Below are positions 44,396 to 53,149 of a DNA stretch of 64,000 nt, in pieces. How positions within the stretch are numbered: the first letter of the stretch is position 1; every line of letters starts with the position of its first letter. The notes beneath the pieces are model-generated. The model was not told the DNA's origin. It was given only the letters and a program-made list of their open reading frames with translations, and did not search any database. Source of the stretch: Palsa-870 sp039935415. Its GTDB lineage: Bacteria; Chloroflexota; Dormibacteria; Dormibacterales; Dormibacteraceae. The translations under genes were made by a program, and so were the position numbers. The stretch is from NCBI GenBank assembly GCA_039935415.1, contig JBDTKH010000004.1, forward strand, positions 73,514 through 137,513. The letters run 5' to 3'.

Positions 44396-45949
44396 CTATT
44401 CCCACTCGATGGTGCCCGGCGGCTTACTCGTGATGTCGAAGACGACGCGGTTCACGCCCTTGACCTCGTTGACGATCCGGTTGCTGATCCGGGCCAGCAC
44501 CTCGTAAGGCACTCGCGCCCAGTCAGCGGTCATGGCGTCCTCGCTGGTGACCACGCGCACGGCGACCACGTTCGCGTACGTGCGGTAGTCGCCCATCACG
44601 CCGACCGTCTCCAGCGGCGTGAGCACCGCGAACGACTGCCACACCTGGCGGTAGAGGCCGTTGCGCTTGATCTCGTCTACCACGACCCAATCCGCGTTGC
44701 GCAGGATCTCCAGGCGCTCCGCGGTCACCTCGCCGAGGCAGCGGATCGAGAGGCCCGGGCCCGGGAACGGTTGGCGGTAGACCATCTCCTCTGGCATGCC
44801 GAGCTCGAGCCCGACGGAGCGCACCTCGTCCTTGAACAGGTAGCGCAGCGGCTCGATCAGCTGGAACCTGAGACCCGGCGGAAGCCCGCCCACGTTGTGG
44901 TGCGTCTTGATCTTGACCGCCGTCGACGCCACGTCGGGGGCGGTCGACTCGATCACGTCCGGGTACAGCGTGCCCTGGGCCAGGAAGTCGATGTGCCCGA
45001 GGCTCGTCGCCTCCGCCTCGAAGACGGTGATGAACTCGCGGCCGACGATGCGCCGCTTCTGCTCCGGGTCGATGACGCCGCGCAGCGCCGGCAGGAAGCG
45101 GTCTGTCGCATCGACGTAGCGGATGTTCATGTCCAGGTTGCCGTGCATGACCGCCATCACGCGCTCGGGCTCCTCCTTGCGCAACAGCCCGTTGTTGACG
45201 AAGACGCAGGTCAGCTGGTCGCCCACCGCGCGGTGAACCAGCATGGCGGCCACCGCGGAGTCGACGCCTCCCGACAGCGCGCAGATCACGCGACCATCGC
45301 CGACCTGCGCGCGGATGCTCTCTGTCGCCTCCGCGACGAACGAGCCGGCCGTCCACGACGCGTCGCACTTGCAGACGCCGTACAGGAAGTTGCGGAGGAC
45401 CTCACGACCGCTGGGCGTGTGCACCACCTCGGGGTGGAACTGGATGCCGAAGATGCCCTGCCCGTTGGTGAAAGCGGCGACCGGCGAGTTGCCGCTGGAG
45501 GCCAGCGAGTGAAAGCCCGGGGGCAGCTCGCTCACGTGATCCCCGTGGCTCATCCATACGGGGAGCTCGTCGTCCAGGCCCTGGAACAGCCGGTTCGGCT
45601 CACGCACGGCAAGCAGCGCCGGCCCGTACTCGCGAGCGTGCCCAGGGTCGACCTTGCCGCCCAGGTGGTGGGCGATGAGCTGCATCCCGTAGCAGATGCC
45701 GAGCACCGGCACCCCGGCGCGCAGCGCTTCCGGGTCGACCTGCGGGGCGCTCGCCTCGTAGACACTGGCGGGACCTCCGCTAAGGATCAGGCCGGCCGGA
45801 TCGCGCTTCTTGAGCTCGGACCATGGGGTGGTTCCCGGCACCAGCTCGCAGTACACATGTGCCTCGCGCACCCGGCGCGCGATCAGCTGGCTGAACTGCG
45901 ATCCGAAGTCGAGGACCAGAACTGTTTGTTGCCGAGTTGCGCCATTCAC
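44396..45949 (-). CDS. guaA: GMP synthase (glutamine-hydrolysing)
   Basis: 517 residues from GTG 45949. Glutaminase domain (VLVLDFGSQFSQLIARRVRE, Cys86 in GICYGMQ, HPE in QFHPEVVH), PP-loop ATP pyrophosphatase domain (CALSGGVDSAVAAMLVHRAV) and the C-terminal dimerisation domain ending SKPPGTIEWE. Converts XMP to GMP. Directly follows guaB3. Confidence 0.97.
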   Translation of the reverse strand: MNGATRQQTVLVLDFGSQFSQLIARRVREAHVYCELVPGTTPWSELKKRDPAGLILSGGPASVYEASAPQVDPEALRAGVPVLGICYGMQLIAHHLGGKVDPGHAREYGPALLAVREPNRLFQGLDDELPVWMSHGDHVSELPPGFHSLASSGNSPVAAFTNGQGIFGIQFHPEVVHTPSGREVLRNFLYGVCKCDASWTAGSFVAEATESIRAQVGDGRVICALSGGVDSAVAAMLVHRAVGDQLTCVFVNNGLLRKEEPERVMAVMHGNLDMNIRYVDATDRFLPALRGVIDPEQKRRIVGREFITVFEAEATSLGHIDFLAQGTLYPDVIESTAPDVASTAVKIKTHHNVGGLPPGLRFQLIEPLRYLFKDEVRSVGLELGMPEEMVYRQPFPGPGLSIRCLGEVTAERLEILRNADWVVVDEIKRNGLYRQVWQSFAVLTPLETVGVMGDYRTYANVVAVRVVTSEDAMTADWARVPYEVLARISNRIVNEVKGVNRVVFDITSKPPGTIEWE

Positions 45950-45989
45950 TTCTTCGCCGGGTCGGGCGGCCGCGGCGGTCTTGATCAGC

Positions 45990-47150
45990 TCAGCTCTTCC
46001 CCATGCCCACGTGCTGCGCCTGCTGGAAGACCTTGCCCTCGGAGGTGATCGCCGGAGCGACGACCATCTCCACGTGCTGGAACTCCGGGATGTCGTGGGC
46101 TCCGCAGACTCCAAGGCACGAGCGCAGCGCGCCTGCGAAGTTCTGCGATCCGTCGTCGACCCTGGCGGGCCCGAGCAAGATCTCGCGGAGCGTCGCCTTC
46201 GTTCCGACGTGGATCCGCGTACCCCGCGGAAGGTTGGGGTCTGGCGTCGCCATGCCCCAGTTGAAGCCTTTCGATGCCGACTCCTCGGCGCCGGCGAGCG
46301 GTGTTCCGATCATGACCGCGTCCGCGCCCGAGGCGAACGCCTTGCACACATCGGCCCCGATCCGCATGCCGCCGTCAGTGATGACCGCCACCCGCATCCC
46401 GCCTCGACGCATGTGCTCGTCGCGAGCAGCCGCGACGTCTGCGGTGGCCGTGACCTGCGGGACGCCGACACCGAGCACTCCCCGCGTGGTGCAGGCCGCC
46501 CCGGGGCCGACACCGACCAGGATGCCGGCGATGCCAGTCTCCATCAGCTCGAGCGCTGTCTCGTAGTGGACGCAGTTGCCGACCACGACCGGGATGTCGC
46601 AGGCTCGAACCAGCTCTTCGAAAGAAAGCTGGTGGTATGAACGCGACGAGTGGCGCGCGGTGAGCACGGTGCCCTGCACCACGAGCACGTCCGCACCCGC
46701 TTTCTGCACCACTTCGGCGCGCTCCCCTGCCCGGGCGGGGATCGTCGAGACCGCGCACGGCACGCCCGCGGCCTTGATCGCCTTGATCCGTTCCGTGATG
46801 AGGTGCGGCTTGACGGGTTCGCGATAGACCTCTTTGAGCAGCGCGTTGATCTGCGACTTGTCCGACTCGGCGATGCGCTTGATGATCGGAGCCGAATCCT
46901 CGTACCGCGTGTGCACTCCGTCGAGGTTGAGCACGGCCACTCCGCCGAGCTTGCCCATCGCGATGGCGAAGTCGACGTCGACCACCCCATCCATGGCCGA
47001 GCCCCAGATCGGGATCGGGAGCTTGAAGGTGTCGCCCATCGAGAAAGAGATGTCGACCTCTTCGGGATTCAGCGTCACTCCACCAGGGACAAGCGCGACC
47101 TCGTCGAACCCGTAAGCGCGGCGTGCCCGCCGCCCGATCCCGATCTCCAG
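45990..47150 (-). CDS. guaB3: GuaB3-family IMP dehydrogenase
   Basis: 386 residues, TIM barrel without CBS domains, matching the GuaB3 subgroup of Actinobacteria and Cyanobacteria. Seen: EIGIGRRARRAYGFDEVALV, PIWGSAMDGVVD, catalytic Cys220 in GPGAACTTRGVLG, and ITDGGMRIGADVCKAFA. Oxidises IMP to XMP. No ATG/GTG/TTG lies near the family N-terminus; a CTG at 47150 is preceded by GGGGAG (9-nt spacer), so I infer a CTG start. Heads the guaB3-guaA-purD-purE-pycBA operon. Confidence 0.92.
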   Translation of the reverse strand: MEIGIGRRARRAYGFDEVALVPGGVTLNPEEVDISFSMGDTFKLPIPIWGSAMDGVVDVDFAIAMGKLGGVAVLNLDGVHTRYEDSAPIIKRIAESDKSQINALLKEVYREPVKPHLITERIKAIKAAGVPCAVSTIPARAGERAEVVQKAGADVLVVQGTVLTARHSSRSYHQLSFEELVRACDIPVVVGNCVHYETALELMETGIAGILVGVGPGAACTTRGVLGVGVPQVTATADVAAARDEHMRRGGMRVAVITDGGMRIGADVCKAFASGADAVMIGTPLAGAEESASKGFNWGMATPDPNLPRGTRIHVGTKATLREILLGPARVDDGSQNFAGALRSCLGVCGAHDIPEFQHVEMVVAPAITSEGKVFQQAQHVGMGKS

Positions 47151-47524
47151 GCCAGACTGCTCCCCGGGTACCGCTTCGCGGGTTTCGAGCCGGCTCTGAT
47201 TCAGGGTGTGTTTACTCCAGTGGTGGCGGGGTTTGCCGATTATATGCGATGCCGGGATCACACACCACTCTCGTGGCACGCCCGGCTACGAAACCAGCGT
47301 CGCAGGGATGGCGGGGGGTCCCCCGGCCATGACTTTGTCCAATGTCAACCAGATCGTGGCAGGGAGATCCCTCCTGAAGATCCCATCGATATGCCGAAAA
47401 GAGCGGCGCCTGCGGCGAAGCCGCACACGCAATGCATTCAGTAAGGCTCGAGCTTACCGCCGCTTTGCCCGCAGTGAAACCATCTGGGTTTCCCTCATAT
47501 CCCGGGACCGCATATTCTTTTCGC
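47151..47524. promoter_or_regulatory. 374-bp divergent region guaB3 / DUF4332
   Basis: On the minus strand a perfect TATAAT (47244-47239) would start guaB3 transcription about 82 nt upstream of its CTG. Two strong hairpins are present: ATGGC-GGGGGG...CCCCC-GGCCAT (47308-47330) and TGCGGC-gaa-GCCGCA (47411-47425). On the plus strand TATTCT (47513-47518) lies 6 nt before GTG 47525, a leaderless arrangement. A frame running MHSVRLELTAALPAVKPSGF upstream of that GTG is probably non-coding. No known riboswitch recognised. Confidence 0.5.
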
Positions 47525-47947
47525 GTGTACCGGACGCTCGAATATCTGCGAGGAATCTCGGACGACGACGTCCAGCGCCTTCGATCCCGCGGGATACAAC
47601 ACACCAACCAGCTGCTTCACCGCACCTCGCTCGCCATCGACCGCGACCGCCTGTCGAAGAAGACAGGGATCAGCGCGGAGCGACTCTACGAGTTCGTCAA
47701 CCAGTGCACGCTCCTGGAGATCTCGAGCATGGATCGCTTCCTGCCCATCGTCCGCCGGCTCGGCATCGAGTCGATGAAGGAGCTTCGAGCCCAAGAGGCG
47801 CCCGCGCTGCACGCGAAGGTCGTCGACGCGGTCGGCCTCGCCGGCGCGCCAAGCCTGTCCGACGTCCAGTACTGGATCAGCCAGGCGACCGCGCTGGATA
47901 TAGTCGAAGAACCAGTACCGAAACCGCCACTCCCCGTGGTGAGCTAG
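47525..47947 (+). CDS. DUF4332/helix-hairpin-helix protein
   Basis: 140 residues from GTG 47525. Sequence YRTLEYLRGISDDDVQRLRS, RGIQHTNQLLHRT, KKTGISAERLYEFVNQCTLL and RRLGIESMKELRAQEAPALH shows two helix-hairpin-helix-like units as in DUF4332, which may contact DNA or proteins non-specifically. A Pro-rich C-terminus ends the protein. Convergent with the APH-like gene, stops 4 bp apart. Confidence 0.75.
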   Translation: MYRTLEYLRGISDDDVQRLRSRGIQHTNQLLHRTSLAIDRDRLSKKTGISAERLYEFVNQCTLLEISSMDRFLPIVRRLGIESMKELRAQEAPALHAKVVDAVGLAGAPSLSDVQYWISQATALDIVEEPVPKPPLPVVS

Positions 47948-47951
47948 CCGC

Positions 47952-48902
47952 TCAGTCTGACTCTGTGCGTCGCCGAAGCCAGCGAAGCGCCTCCACACCC
48001 TGGGCGGCCTGGAAGGCCCGGACGGTGGGCAGACCCGGCGGCGGCGGCGCCAGCGCGCCGACGACAAAGTAGCCCGCCAGGCTGCATAGAACGGCATCGA
48101 TCGCCCCAGGCGAGATGTGCGACACGTCAAACCTGTCGAAGAAGCTTTCAGGCGGCGGGCCACCCTGCATCGCAACGCTCGGCGCCATGGCGAGCCAGTC
48201 GACGAACGCTGCGCCCGTGCGTGCCCATGGCCAGTCCACGACGAACACGGAGTCGCGGGCGATGAGTAGGTTGTCCGCCCTGATGTCGAAATGCAGCAGT
48301 GTGTCGCCGTCGGCTGCTTCCGGAGCCTCAGCCTCGAGCTCGCACAGCCGGTCGAGGTTCGCGGCGCACCAGGCATCCAGCCGCATCTCCTTCCTGCTCC
48401 GGGCACGCTGCCAGCCGTTGATGTGACGTTTGAAGGCTCCGCGAGCCGTCTCCTCTGTATCGATCGGCGAGGGCGTGAGGTCGAGGGCCATGCGCTTGAG
48501 CGCGGCGATGACCAGGGTCAGGTCGGATTCTGTCCACGGCTCGGCCGGATGACGGCCGGCGATGTCTTCGAAGCACAGGGCAACCCATCCACTTTCGTCA
48601 TAGGACCAGAGGAACCGAGGCACAGGAGCCGATGGTGGAAGGGCTGCGACGACCCGTGCCTCTTTTCGGTGGATGCCAGGAGTGTCCGGGTTGGCAGCCT
48701 CGCTTACAGCCTTCACAAAGACGCGCCTTCCATCGCTCAGCCGCAACCTAGCCGCGAGGCCAGGCGAGAAACCACCTGGCTGGGTGACGGCCTCTACGAC
48801 ATGCGCCCCCAGACGCTTCTCGAGCGCAGATCGCAGCTCCGGCGGCAGCTGCTCCCAGTGGACCCGAACCCCGGCGGCCGGCGGCGGGTTAGAGGAAGAC
48901 AC
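47952..48902 (-). CDS. Phosphotransferase (APH/choline kinase-like) family protein
   Basis: 316 residues. The kinase core shows the catalytic HFDIRADNLLI (H-x-D-x4-N) and the metal-binding VVDWPWARTG; the N-lobe RRVFVKAV holds the probable ATP lysine. These aminoglycoside-phosphotransferase-like enzymes phosphorylate small molecules; the substrate is unknown and there is no reason to assume drug resistance. GTG 48902 overlaps the acyltransferase stop by 14 bp. Confidence 0.83.
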   Translation of the reverse strand: MSSSNPPPAAGVRVHWEQLPPELRSALEKRLGAHVVEAVTQPGGFSPGLAARLRLSDGRRVFVKAVSEAANPDTPGIHRKEARVVAALPPSAPVPRFLWSYDESGWVALCFEDIAGRHPAEPWTESDLTLVIAALKRMALDLTPSPIDTEETARGAFKRHINGWQRARSRKEMRLDAWCAANLDRLCELEAEAPEAADGDTLLHFDIRADNLLIARDSVFVVDWPWARTGAAFVDWLAMAPSVAMQGGPPPESFFDRFDVSHISPGAIDAVLCSLAGYFVVGALAPPPPGLPTVRAFQAAQGVEALRWLRRRTESD

Positions 48903-49923
48903 CCCGGCGCAGCTTCAGGTTGTCGTAGATGCCTTGCTGGATGGTGTCGCGGACATCGTCGGCCAGCGCCATGACCAGGTTGTGGTCGTCGGCCGCCTCG
49001 GGTGGGTTTTCCTCGACGTGGATCGGCGGGTGGAACTGGATTCGCCACTTGCTCGGCAGCGGGATCATCCCAAGCGGGCCCAGCCAGGGCCAGAAGGGCG
49101 TGATTGGGAAGTACGGAAGCCCGAAGAACCTCGCGACGGGGCCAAGGTCTCCGACCATCGGGTAGATCTCTTCGGAACCCACGACCGAGATCGGGATGAT
49201 CGGCGCGCGCGAGCGGATCGCAGTAGACACGAAGCCCCCGCGACCGAAACGCCGCAAGCGGTACCGGTCCTTGAAGTTCTTCCCGGTGCCCCTGACGCCT
49301 TCGGGAAACACGAGCACGAGCTCACCGCGCTCGAGCAGCCGGCGCGTGTCGTCGGGGTGACCCACCGTCTGGCCCGTGCGCCGTAAGAACCAGCTCATCA
49401 CCGGCATGCCCATGAACAGGCTCGCCACCAGGGCGCGGACGTGTCGCGGGTGCGGGTGCTCGGCGAAGACGGCAGTCTTGATCATGGTGCCGTCCCATGG
49501 AAGGACGCCCGCGTGGTTCGAGACGAGAAGCGCGCGACCGGTGGCCGGCACGTTCTCGATGCCCGTCGTCTCGACGCGCCAGTAATCGCGGTACAGGACC
49601 ATGAATGCGGCGAGGAACGACTCGGTCCACTGCGGGTCAAAGCCGAACTCGTCCACGGTGTAGTTGGGTCCGCGGCGAGCCAGCTCCTGCTGCTTGTACA
49701 TGAACTGGACGAACTCCATGACCCGGTTGAGGTCGATCACCTCGCGCCCGGTCACCTGGCGCAGCCTTGCCGCGAGCTCGCTCAGGCCCTGCATGGCGTA
49801 GAGAGGCGCCTGGCGCTGCAAGCGCCGGACAGGTTTCGGCAGGCTGAACCCGGACCTTGGCCGCACGATCTCGGCCGGCCTGCTGTCTCGGCGTCGCTGC
49901 CCTGGGGTCGTCTCCTGGATCAC
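48889..49923 (-). CDS. Lysophospholipid acyltransferase (PlsC-like)
   Basis: 344 residues. Acyltransferase motif I SNHAGVLPWDG (N-H-x5-D variant) and motif III FPEGVRGTGK are present, with motif IV-like RAPIIPISVVG. An N-terminal helical extension of about 110 residues precedes the domain. Probably acylates lysophospholipid or a related lipid at the membrane. Coupled by GTGA to the epimerase, suggesting a shared lipid or envelope pathway. Confidence 0.85.
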   Translation of the reverse strand: MIQETTPGQRRRDSRPAEIVRPRSGFSLPKPVRRLQRQAPLYAMQGLSELAARLRQVTGREVIDLNRVMEFVQFMYKQQELARRGPNYTVDEFGFDPQWTESFLAAFMVLYRDYWRVETTGIENVPATGRALLVSNHAGVLPWDGTMIKTAVFAEHPHPRHVRALVASLFMGMPVMSWFLRRTGQTVGHPDDTRRLLERGELVLVFPEGVRGTGKNFKDRYRLRRFGRGGFVSTAIRSRAPIIPISVVGSEEIYPMVGDLGPVARFFGLPYFPITPFWPWLGPLGMIPLPSKWRIQFHPPIHVEENPPEAADDHNLVMALADDVRDTIQQGIYDNLKLRRGVFL

Positions 49924-50987
49924 CGCGGCGCCTCGAGGATCGGTCCGGTTCGGAGGGCGTTGCGCGCCTCTCGGCGCCGCCGCTGCAGGTAGACCTGGAG
50001 CTCGTACTCCTGCGGAGGCGACGGCGCTTCGATGACCTCCACGTCTTTGCCCCGGGCAAGGGCGTCGATCACCGCCCTGGACGAGTAGGGCGGTTTCCAG
50101 CCGAACTCCGCCTCGAGCCGCGAGCAGTCCATCACAGATCCGTAGGCGAGCACGTCCGCGAGGTGCCCCTGGACGTCAACGCGCGTCAGCGCGCGAAGCG
50201 CAAGGCGAGCTGCCCACTTTCCATACGGCAGCAGGATGGGAGCTGCCCTGCCGCCCATGATCGAGATCGCCTGGCTCAACAGGACGACGCCATCGCCGGC
50301 GACGTTGAACACGCCGGGATGCGCGCCCATCACCGCGCGAACTATCGCCTCGGCGGCGTCGTCCTCATGGAGGAGCTGCAGCCGCGGGTCGAACCCGGCA
50401 AACGTGGGCACTATGGGAAGCGACAGGTAACGCCCGAGCGTCGTGTCCTCGCTGACGCGGTATCCCAGCCGAAGCACCGTGACCCGGCATCCCTCGTTGC
50501 GAAGCGAAAACTCGTTGATCAGCTGCTCCATGTCGAGCAGGTCACGCGTCACGGAGGGGGCGCGGCGCTCGGAGTTGGTCATGTCCTCCGAGAGGAAGGA
50601 CGGGTCGCCCGCTCCCGCGTCATAGATCGCCTGGCTCGATTTCACGATCAGCCGGCGCACCGAGCTGTCCGGCGCTGCACAGCCGACGACCAGGTTCATG
50701 GTCCCGATGACGTCGGTCTCGTGGATCGAGCGCTCGTCATGCGGGCTGTCGACCATGACGGCCAGGTGCACGACGGTGTCGATGTGCAGCTGGCGTACAA
50801 GCTTTCCGATCACCGCGTGGCGCGTGTCCGCGTGGACGAAGTCCATCTCCTCGAGCGCGCTGACGGGGTCGGCGATGTCGCAGCCGAAAAGGAAGGGAAC
50901 CTGAGGAGCCAGCCTTCGCGCGACCTCGGCGCCGAGCGGGTTGGACACACCCGTGACCAGCACGCGGTTAGGACCGGCCGGGATCAT
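49920..50987 (-). CDS. NAD-dependent epimerase/dehydratase (extended SDR) family protein
   Basis: About 355 residues. Rossmann start NRVLVTGVSNPLGAEVARRL, the DTVVHLAVM strand and KSSQAIYDAG are typical of extended SDRs; the classical YxxxK is not obvious, so catalysis is uncertain. Start ATG 50987, or TTG 50996. The ATG lies in the 5-nt loop of a perfect stem GGCCGGG/CCCGGCC (50994-50976), directly after R1 copy 3. The GTGA overlap with the acyltransferase suggests membrane lipid or surface metabolism. Confidence 0.8.
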   Translation of the reverse strand: MIPAGPNRVLVTGVSNPLGAEVARRLAPQVPFLFGCDIADPVSALEEMDFVHADTRHAVIGKLVRQLHIDTVVHLAVMVDSPHDERSIHETDVIGTMNLVVGCAAPDSSVRRLIVKSSQAIYDAGAGDPSFLSEDMTNSERRAPSVTRDLLDMEQLINEFSLRNEGCRVTVLRLGYRVSEDTTLGRYLSLPIVPTFAGFDPRLQLLHEDDAAEAIVRAVMGAHPGVFNVAGDGVVLLSQAISIMGGRAAPILLPYGKWAARLALRALTRVDVQGHLADVLAYGSVMDCSRLEAEFGWKPPYSSRAVIDALARGKDVEVIEAPSPPQEYELQVYLQRRRREARNALRTGPILEAPR

Positions 50988-51002
50988 CCCGGCCAATCTA
51001 AC

Positions 51003-51119
51003 CCAGTGGAGCCAAAGCCCGGATATATTCCGGGCGTCCCCAAGCTAGGCGATTTCGACTCCAGACACGCTTTGTGTCAATGGGGGGTTCCGTGGGGGGA
51101 TCCTGATCCCCCCGCGCCC
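51003..51119 (-). repeat. R1 element, copy 3
   Basis: On the minus strand it follows the gdh TAA directly. Hairpin 1 (51116-51091) pairs CGCGGGGGGATC with GATCCCCCCACG, followed by GAACCCCCC; hairpin 2 at 51035-51017 is GCCCGGA-atata-TCCGGGC; the tail TTTGGCTCCACTGGG matches copy 1. Both stems differ in sequence from the other copies but keep pairing. Ends about 16 nt before the epimerase ATG. Confidence 0.8.
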
Positions 51120-52376
51120 TTATGGATAGATACCTCGTACGGTCGTTGCGTTGGCCACTCGCTGCACCGCCAGCGCATACGCGGCGAGTCTCATATCAAT
51201 GCGCTTGTTGACCGAAGTGTGGAGAATCTCGTAGAAGGCGCGCGTGATGACGTGGTGCAGCTTGGTGTTGATCTCCTCCTCCTCCCAGAAGAAGGCCTGC
51301 AGGTCCTGGACCCATTCGAAGTACGAGACGATCACGCCACCCGAGTTCGCGATGATGTCGGGAATCACGAAGACGCCCTTTTCGTGGAGGATGGGGTCGG
51401 CGCCTGGTGCGATCGCCGCATTCGCGCCTTCCGTTATGAGACGTGCGCGCACGCGGCTCGCGTTGGCCTCCGTGATCTGGTCCTGCACAGCCGCCGGCAC
51501 GAGCACGGTGACCGGCAGCTCGATGATCTCGTCGTTGGTGATGTTGTCGGCTTTCTTGAAACCCGTCACGCCTCCCCGCACCTGGCGGTGCTCTTCGAGC
51601 GCCGCGAGGTCTAGCCCCTTCGGGTTGTAAACGCCGCCCCTGGAGTCGCTGACCGCGACCACCTTGAGGCCAGCCTCGGTGAGGAGGCGCGCAGTGGACC
51701 GGCCCACCTGCCCGTAGCCCTGGACCGCGACAGTCGGGGTCTCATCCTCGACGTGCAGGTACTTGATCGCCTCCAGCGTCAGGTACGTGGCGCCGCGTCC
51801 GGGTGCATCGACGCGCCCTTCCGACCCGCCGACGTCGACCGGTTTCCCGGTAACCGAGGCGGTGACCGAGTGTCCCGAGTGCATCGAGATCGTGTCCATG
51901 ATCCAGGCCATGACCTGCGGGTTGGTGCCCATGTCGGGCGCCGGGATGTCCTTCTCGGGCCCGATCAGGATGGCGATCTCGGTCGCGTAGCGACGCGTGA
52001 GGTGCTCCAGCTCGCTCAGGGAAAGCTTGCCCGGCTCGCAGGCCACAGCGCCCTTCGAGCCGCCGTACGGCAGCCCCACCGCGGCGCACTTCCACGTCAT
52101 GAGCATCGCCAGTGCCTTGACGAGGTCGAGGTCGATGTTCGGGTGGTACCTGATGCCGCCCTTGGCGGGGCCGCGGCTGATGTTGTGCTGCACGCGCCAG
52201 CCGGTGAACACCCGCACGGACCCGTCGTCCATGTGCACCGGGAAGTGGACCGTGAGCTCGCGCTTGACCTCGCGCAGGCCGACCCGGGCGTCGTCGGAAA
52301 GGCCGATCACGTCAGCCGCAGCGTCAAACCGCCTCTGCGCGGTCTGAAAGGCGGAAGCTCGTGTTTCGACCGCCAT
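51120..52376 (-). CDS. gdhA: Glutamate dehydrogenase
   Basis: 418 residues, hexameric type. Seen: VQHNISRGPAKGGIRYHPNI, MTWKCAAVGLPYGGSKGAVA with the catalytic Lys, PAPDMGTNPQVMAWIMDTIS, the Rossmann VAVQGYGQVGRSTARLL and the C-terminal SYFEWVQDLQAFFWEEEEI. Interconverts glutamate and 2-oxoglutarate. TACTAT at 52393-52388 is a plausible -10, 11 nt before the ATG, so the leader would be about 5 nt. Confidence 0.95.
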   Translation of the reverse strand: MAVETRASAFQTAQRRFDAAADVIGLSDDARVGLREVKRELTVHFPVHMDDGSVRVFTGWRVQHNISRGPAKGGIRYHPNIDLDLVKALAMLMTWKCAAVGLPYGGSKGAVACEPGKLSLSELEHLTRRYATEIAILIGPEKDIPAPDMGTNPQVMAWIMDTISMHSGHSVTASVTGKPVDVGGSEGRVDAPGRGATYLTLEAIKYLHVEDETPTVAVQGYGQVGRSTARLLTEAGLKVVAVSDSRGGVYNPKGLDLAALEEHRQVRGGVTGFKKADNITNDEIIELPVTVLVPAAVQDQITEANASRVRARLITEGANAAIAPGADPILHEKGVFVIPDIIANSGGVIVSYFEWVQDLQAFFWEEEEINTKLHHVITRAFYEILHTSVNKRIDMRLAAYALAVQRVANATTVRGIYP

Positions 52377-52426
52377 CGGGACTTCCGATAGTACCCCCCG
52401 CGGTCGGGCTGCGGGAAAATTGCGCT

Positions 52427-53149
52427 ATGTCGTTCAGGCGACCGGCGAGCATGTTCTTGGTGGCCGCAGTCGCCCTTGCCACCGGTTTCCTGGTCGCCGG
52501 ACAGGTCAAGGCGCAGCTGCTGACTCCCTCCAACCAGGTTGCCCGCTACCAGGCTCTGGTCCGCAGCGTCCAGGACCTCGAGGCGATCAACGCAGACTCC
52601 CGGCGCAAGATCGCCACGCTGCGGGCGCAGATCAACTCCCTGGAGGCCGACGCGGCCAGCCGCTCGGCGGCGACGCAGGCGCTGCAAAACCAGGTCGCGG
52701 ACCTACGCGCGCATGCCGGACTGACCGCGATGCACGGCCCTGGGGTCGAGGTCGACCTCGCGAACGGCGTGCCCGGGCCCGGCGCGGGCGGGCAGTCGGG
52801 CTACCTGGTCAACTTCCAGGACGTCCAGGACCTGGTCAACCTGCTGTTCGCGCAGGGGGCCGAGGGCGTCGCGGTGAATGGGCGGCGCATCACACCGCTG
52901 ACGTCGTACTCGGGCTCGGCGGGCGAGGTCGTGATCGACCAGGGTCCACCGCTCTCCTCGCCGATCAAGGTGGTGGCGGTCGGCGACCGAAACCGCATGG
53001 TCGCAGCGCTCGACGACAGCTCCGCCCTGCCCGACATACATGCCAGGCAGGTCCAGTTTCAGCTCCGCCTCACTTTCTTCGGCGCGCCCGACCTACCGCT
53101 CCCGGCATACGACTCGAGCCTGCAGGTGCCGCATGTCAGCGCGGCTTAG
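52427..53149 (+). CDS. DUF881 family protein (paralogue 1)
   Basis: 240 residues. An N-terminal membrane helix (MFLVAAVALATGFLVAGQVK), a coiled coil (ARYQALVRSVQDLEAINADS, RKIATLRAQINSLEADAASR) and the DUF881 domain with MHGPGVEVDL, VQDLVNLLFAQGAEGVAVNG, RRITPLTS and VVAVGD. DUF881/YlxW-X-type proteins often lie near division genes in Gram-positives; the role is unknown. GAAAAT lies 6 nt before the ATG. Overlaps the next paralogue by 17 bp. Confidence 0.87.
   Translation: MSFRRPASMFLVAAVALATGFLVAGQVKAQLLTPSNQVARYQALVRSVQDLEAINADSRRKIATLRAQINSLEADAASRSAATQALQNQVADLRAHAGLTAMHGPGVEVDLANGVPGPGAGGQSGYLVNFQDVQDLVNLLFAQGAEGVAVNGRRITPLTSYSGSAGEVVIDQGPPLSSPIKVVAVGDRNRMVAALDDSSALPDIHARQVQFQLRLTFFGAPDLPLPAYDSSLQVPHVSAA

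Noticed and set aside
43778..46048. 756-codon plus-strand open frame
   Set aside because: Opposite purD and guaA; shadow of real genes.
47432..47524. Upstream in-frame extension of the DUF4332 gene (MHSVRLELTAAL...)
   Set aside because: Not part of the family, and TATTCT-N6-GTG at 47525 fits a leaderless start better.
47151..47524. Guanine or other known riboswitch upstream of guaB3
   Set aside because: No match to purine, PRPP or ZTP aptamer consensus; only unrelated GC hairpins.
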